Positions 13,864-15,881 of a stretch of 15,881 nucleotides of DNA are shown here, one piece after another. Both the position numbers and the translations under genes were made by a program. Source of the stretch: Syntrophales bacterium (GTDB taxonomy: Bacteria > Desulfobacterota > Syntrophia > Syntrophales > UBA2251). The notes below the pieces were generated by a model that had not been told where the DNA came from, made no database searches, and worked only from the letters and a program-made list of their open reading frames with translations. The first letter of the stretch is position 1. Every line of letters starts with the position of its first letter. Where the stretch lies: the NCBI GenBank assembly GCA_023230905.1, contig JALNWL010000037.1, positions 1-15,881 on the forward strand, in the 5' to 3' direction.

Positions 13864-14984
13864 ACCGGCACGGACATGGCTCACCGGCGCCGCGGGCGCG
13901 AGCCTTGGAGAGCGCGGCTGGGCAATCCTGGACGGAACAGCTCAAGCACCCGGTCAACACCCTGCGGCGACTCGAACGGTTCATCGAAACGACGCCCGGC
14001 GAACGGGAGGCGATCGCGACCCTGCAGACGGTCTGGGGGACGACGCCCCATTTTGCCGCCCTCATGGACCCCCGCGACCCCGCCTGCCCGATCCGCCGCC
14101 AGGTTATCCCTTCCCTGGCGGAGCGCGAGAACCGCTACGGCCGGCCGGACTTCCTCGCCTGGGTGGAACAGGGGGCCGAGGCCACGCCCGCCTGTATCCT
14201 CAAGGCGTATCCGGACCGCGTCGTTTTCCTCGTCTCAGATCGCTGCGCGAGCTACTGCCGCCACTGCTTCCGCCGGGACCTGATCCTGTGCCCGGGGCGA
14301 CGCCCGCGCCTGGAGCGCGAAGAGGGCCTGCGCTGGCTCCGCGAGCACACGGAAATCCGGGATGTGCTCATCTCCGGAGGCGACCCGTTCCTCCTCGTGG
14401 ACGCCGAAATCGACCACCTGGTCCGCAAACTGCGGGAGATCCCCCACATCACCCTGATCCGGATCGGCACGCGCACCCCCGTCGTCCTGCCGCAGCGCAT
14501 CACGCCGGGGCTGATGAAAATCCTCCGCGGCTACCACCGGGTTCCGATCTGGATCAGCCTCCAGTGCAACCACCCCCGGGAGATCACCGAACCGATGGCC
14601 CGCGCCGTTTACGATCTTCTTTCCTGCGGGGTAAGCGTGGGGAATCAGGCGGTCCTGCTGCGCGGGATCAACGACGACGCGGAGACGTTCCGTGAACTCC
14701 ACCGCCGCCTCCTGACCATCCGGGTCAGGCCCTATTACCTGTTCTACTGCGATTTCGCCCCCGGGATAGATCATTTCCGGACGCCGCTCGAAAAGGGGGC
14801 GGAGCTGATCCGGGACGCCCTCCAGGGGCAGATCACCGGCCTGGCCCAGCCCCACTACGTCGTCTCGACGAATATCGGCAAGATCCCGATTCAGGCGCGG
14901 GAGCGCCGGTCCCGCGCCGGCCGATCCTGCCGTCTGCGCAACGCGGAGGGGAAGACCGTGACCCTGCCGCGGATTCCGGATTGA
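13860..14984 (+). CDS. KamA-family radical SAM enzyme (lysine 2,3-aminomutase-like)
   Basis: 374 residues from the TTG at 13860. Radical SAM, PLP-dependent aminomutase family. Seen: the 4Fe-4S motif CASYCRHC (C129, C133, C136), SGGDPFLL, RIGTRTPVVLPQRIT, VGNQAVLLRGIND with D272, CDFAPGIDHFRTP with D298, and the PLP lysine K312 in PLEKG. These correspond to Clostridium KamA D293, D330 and K337. The C-terminus departs from KamA: the GGGG-containing loop reads VVSTNIGKIPIQ and the terminal Cys zinc site is absent, giving a size between EpmB (342) and KamA (416). Neither ablB nor epmA/efp is adjacent, so the substrate is open. The start is uncertain: an ATG at 13797 would overlap the FmdB gene by 67 bp without a Shine-Dalgarno, and a TTG at 13905 is also possible. 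Confidence 0.85.
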   Translation: MNRHGHGSPAPRARALESAAGQSWTEQLKHPVNTLRRLERFIETTPGEREAIATLQTVWGTTPHFAALMDPRDPACPIRRQVIPSLAERENRYGRPDFLAWVEQGAEATPACILKAYPDRVVFLVSDRCASYCRHCFRRDLILCPGRRPRLEREEGLRWLREHTEIRDVLISGGDPFLLVDAEIDHLVRKLREIPHITLIRIGTRTPVVLPQRITPGLMKILRGYHRVPIWISLQCNHPREITEPMARAVYDLLSCGVSVGNQAVLLRGINDDAETFRELHRRLLTIRVRPYYLFYCDFAPGIDHFRTPLEKGAELIRDALQGQITGLAQPHYVVSTNIGKIPIQARERRSRAGRSCRLRNAEGKTVTLPRIPD

Positions 14985-15001
14985 ACGACCGGGGGACCCC
15001 G

Positions 15002-15646
15002 ATGATCCAACGGTATCTGATGGCGGCGCTGGCCGCACTTTTCATTCTCGCCGCCGCACCCGCGCGGGCGGACGACGACCCCGCCGCACGCGTCGTCCGC
15101 GACCCGACCCTCTCCTATCACAAGGCCTTCCGCGTCGAGACCACGCCGGAGACCTGGAACCGAATCCTGGATCATCCCTACCTGATGACCCAGCTCTGGA
15201 CCCAGTACCGGTTTCAGCCCGCCTACCGGGTGACCCGATCCGGAGCGGACCTCCGCGTGGTGGATCCTTCCGGCATCACCGGCGACCTGCGGCCGCTCCC
15301 CCCCTCGGACGCCTCCCGGGCGTTCTACGGATCGGGCACGTTCCGGCACTGGGCGGTGCCCTCGTTTTTCAGCGCCGAGGGCGTGGTCGCTTTTGAGTGC
15401 AAACCGGACGGGGGCGGGCTCGCCGGAGAGGCGAAGATCTTCATGCGGGGCAGCAACGGGATCTCGCGGCTGGCGATGCGCCTCTTCTCCGCGCTGCTCC
15501 TGAGCCGCATCGACCGCCGCTTCACGAGCAACCTCAACGACACGAAGAAGATCATCCACGACATCGTCCACGATCCCGACGGGGTCCGGAACCGGTTGGC
15601 CGGCACGCTGCGGGACGATTTCGACCGGATGGTCGCGCCGCCGTGA
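15002..15646 (+). CDS. Exported protein of unknown function
   Basis: 214 residues; family not recognised. An N-terminal signal peptide (MIQRYLMAALAALFILAAAPARA, about 1-23, with an ARA cleavage site) predicts export to the periplasm. The body has alternating strand-like segments (YHKAFRVETTPETWNRILD, TFRHWAVPSFFSAEG, VVAFECKPDGGG) and a long C-terminal helical part (about 150-210). That alternation loosely resembles SRPBCC/START-type lipid-binding domains, but I cannot confirm it. No catalytic motif stands out. The ATG at 15002 is 17 bp after the kamA stop, behind a weak GGGGGA ribosome site; a TTG at 14981 would add seven residues and overlap kamA. It probably belongs to the same transcript. 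Confidence 0.75.
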   Translation: MIQRYLMAALAALFILAAAPARADDDPAARVVRDPTLSYHKAFRVETTPETWNRILDHPYLMTQLWTQYRFQPAYRVTRSGADLRVVDPSGITGDLRPLPPSDASRAFYGSGTFRHWAVPSFFSAEGVVAFECKPDGGGLAGEAKIFMRGSNGISRLAMRLFSALLLSRIDRRFTSNLNDTKKIIHDIVHDPDGVRNRLAGTLRDDFDRMVAPP

Positions 15647-15703
15647 ACCCGCCTGGGTGAAGTCCATGGACCGGGCGCATCAATACCGATTCGGAGGGTG
15701 ACT

Positions 15704-15881
15704 ATGACGCGGGCGCAAATAAACGGAACGATGCTCAACTACCGGCTCGACGGACCCGCGGGCGGGGAAACCGTGATGTTGTCCAATTCGCTGGCGGCAA
15801 ACCTGGACATGTGGAAGTTTCAGGTGCCCCCGCTGACGGATGCCGGCTACCGGGTGCTTCGCTATGACGGTCGCGGCCACG
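15704..15881 (+). CDS. Alpha/beta-hydrolase, PcaD-like, N-terminal part
   Basis: Partial gene: 59 codons are visible before the right edge. The protein starts MTRAQINGTMLNYRLDGP, then has SNSLAANLDMWKFQVPPLT (oxyanion-hole region) and GYRVLRYDGRGH, the pattern of 3-oxoadipate enol-lactonase and related alpha/beta-fold hydrolases. The nucleophile elbow and catalytic Asp/His lie outside the window, so activity cannot be judged. GGAGGG lies five bases before the ATG. It is 57 bp downstream of the exported protein and may continue the same operon. Confidence 0.82.
   Translation, partial: MTRAQINGTMLNYRLDGPAGGETVMLSNSLAANLDMWKFQVPPLTDAGYRVLRYDGRGH

Overview
The window is GC-rich (visibly around 65%), densely coded on both strands and bacterial. 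The gene set is a class III anaerobic ribonucleotide reductase, an OmpA/TSP3 outer-membrane protein, a UbiE/MenG methyltransferase, a KamA-family radical SAM enzyme and several small zinc-ribbon proteins. This fits a Gram-negative anaerobe of the former Deltaproteobacteria (Desulfobacterota, perhaps a Syntrophus-like lineage). That placement is inferred from gene content and protein style, not from a marker gene. No tRNA, rRNA, CRISPR array, insertion sequence or phage gene was found, so this looks like ordinary chromosome.

Layout. (1) 1-2485, minus: a SAMHD1-like HD phosphohydrolase is translationally coupled (TGATG) to nrdD, which runs off the left edge. A possible dNTP remover and a dNTP maker therefore share a transcript. 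(2) 2628-5557, plus: a near-consensus promoter drives an SPFH protein with three C-terminal zinc ribbons, followed by an amidase of the NylA (6-aminohexanoate cyclic dimer hydrolase) type. A perfect 34-bp palindrome closes this block and also serves the convergent ompA-like gene. (3) 5660-8037, minus: mscL with a zinc-ribbon tail, then an OmpA porin-like protein with six 30-residue TSP3 repeats. The latter has its own promoter, two tandem CRP-type operators and a hairpin in its 5' leader. (4) 8200-10314: an uncharacterised protein built from two copies of a zinc-ribbon plus LP[YF]WR module, overlapping tail-to-tail by 12 bp with an MBL-fold hydrolase. (5) 10577-11988, plus: a DedA transporter and ubiE/menG with a 4-bp ATGA overlap. 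(6) 12042-12930, plus: a long structured leader and an uncharacterised six-helix membrane protein. (7) 12971-13426, minus: a small flavodoxin-fold protein. (8) 13596-15881, plus: an FmdB-type mini zinc ribbon, a KamA-like radical SAM enzyme, an exported protein of unknown function and the start of a PcaD-like alpha/beta hydrolase.

The parts most worth a second look are the HD-nrdD pairing, the regulatory region of the ompA-like gene, the leader of the six-helix membrane protein with a predicted Shine-Dalgarno-masking hairpin, the duplicated zinc-ribbon/LPyWR protein and the KamA homolog with an altered C-terminus. Nothing here forms a clearly new multi-gene system. The novelty is in individual genes and control regions.
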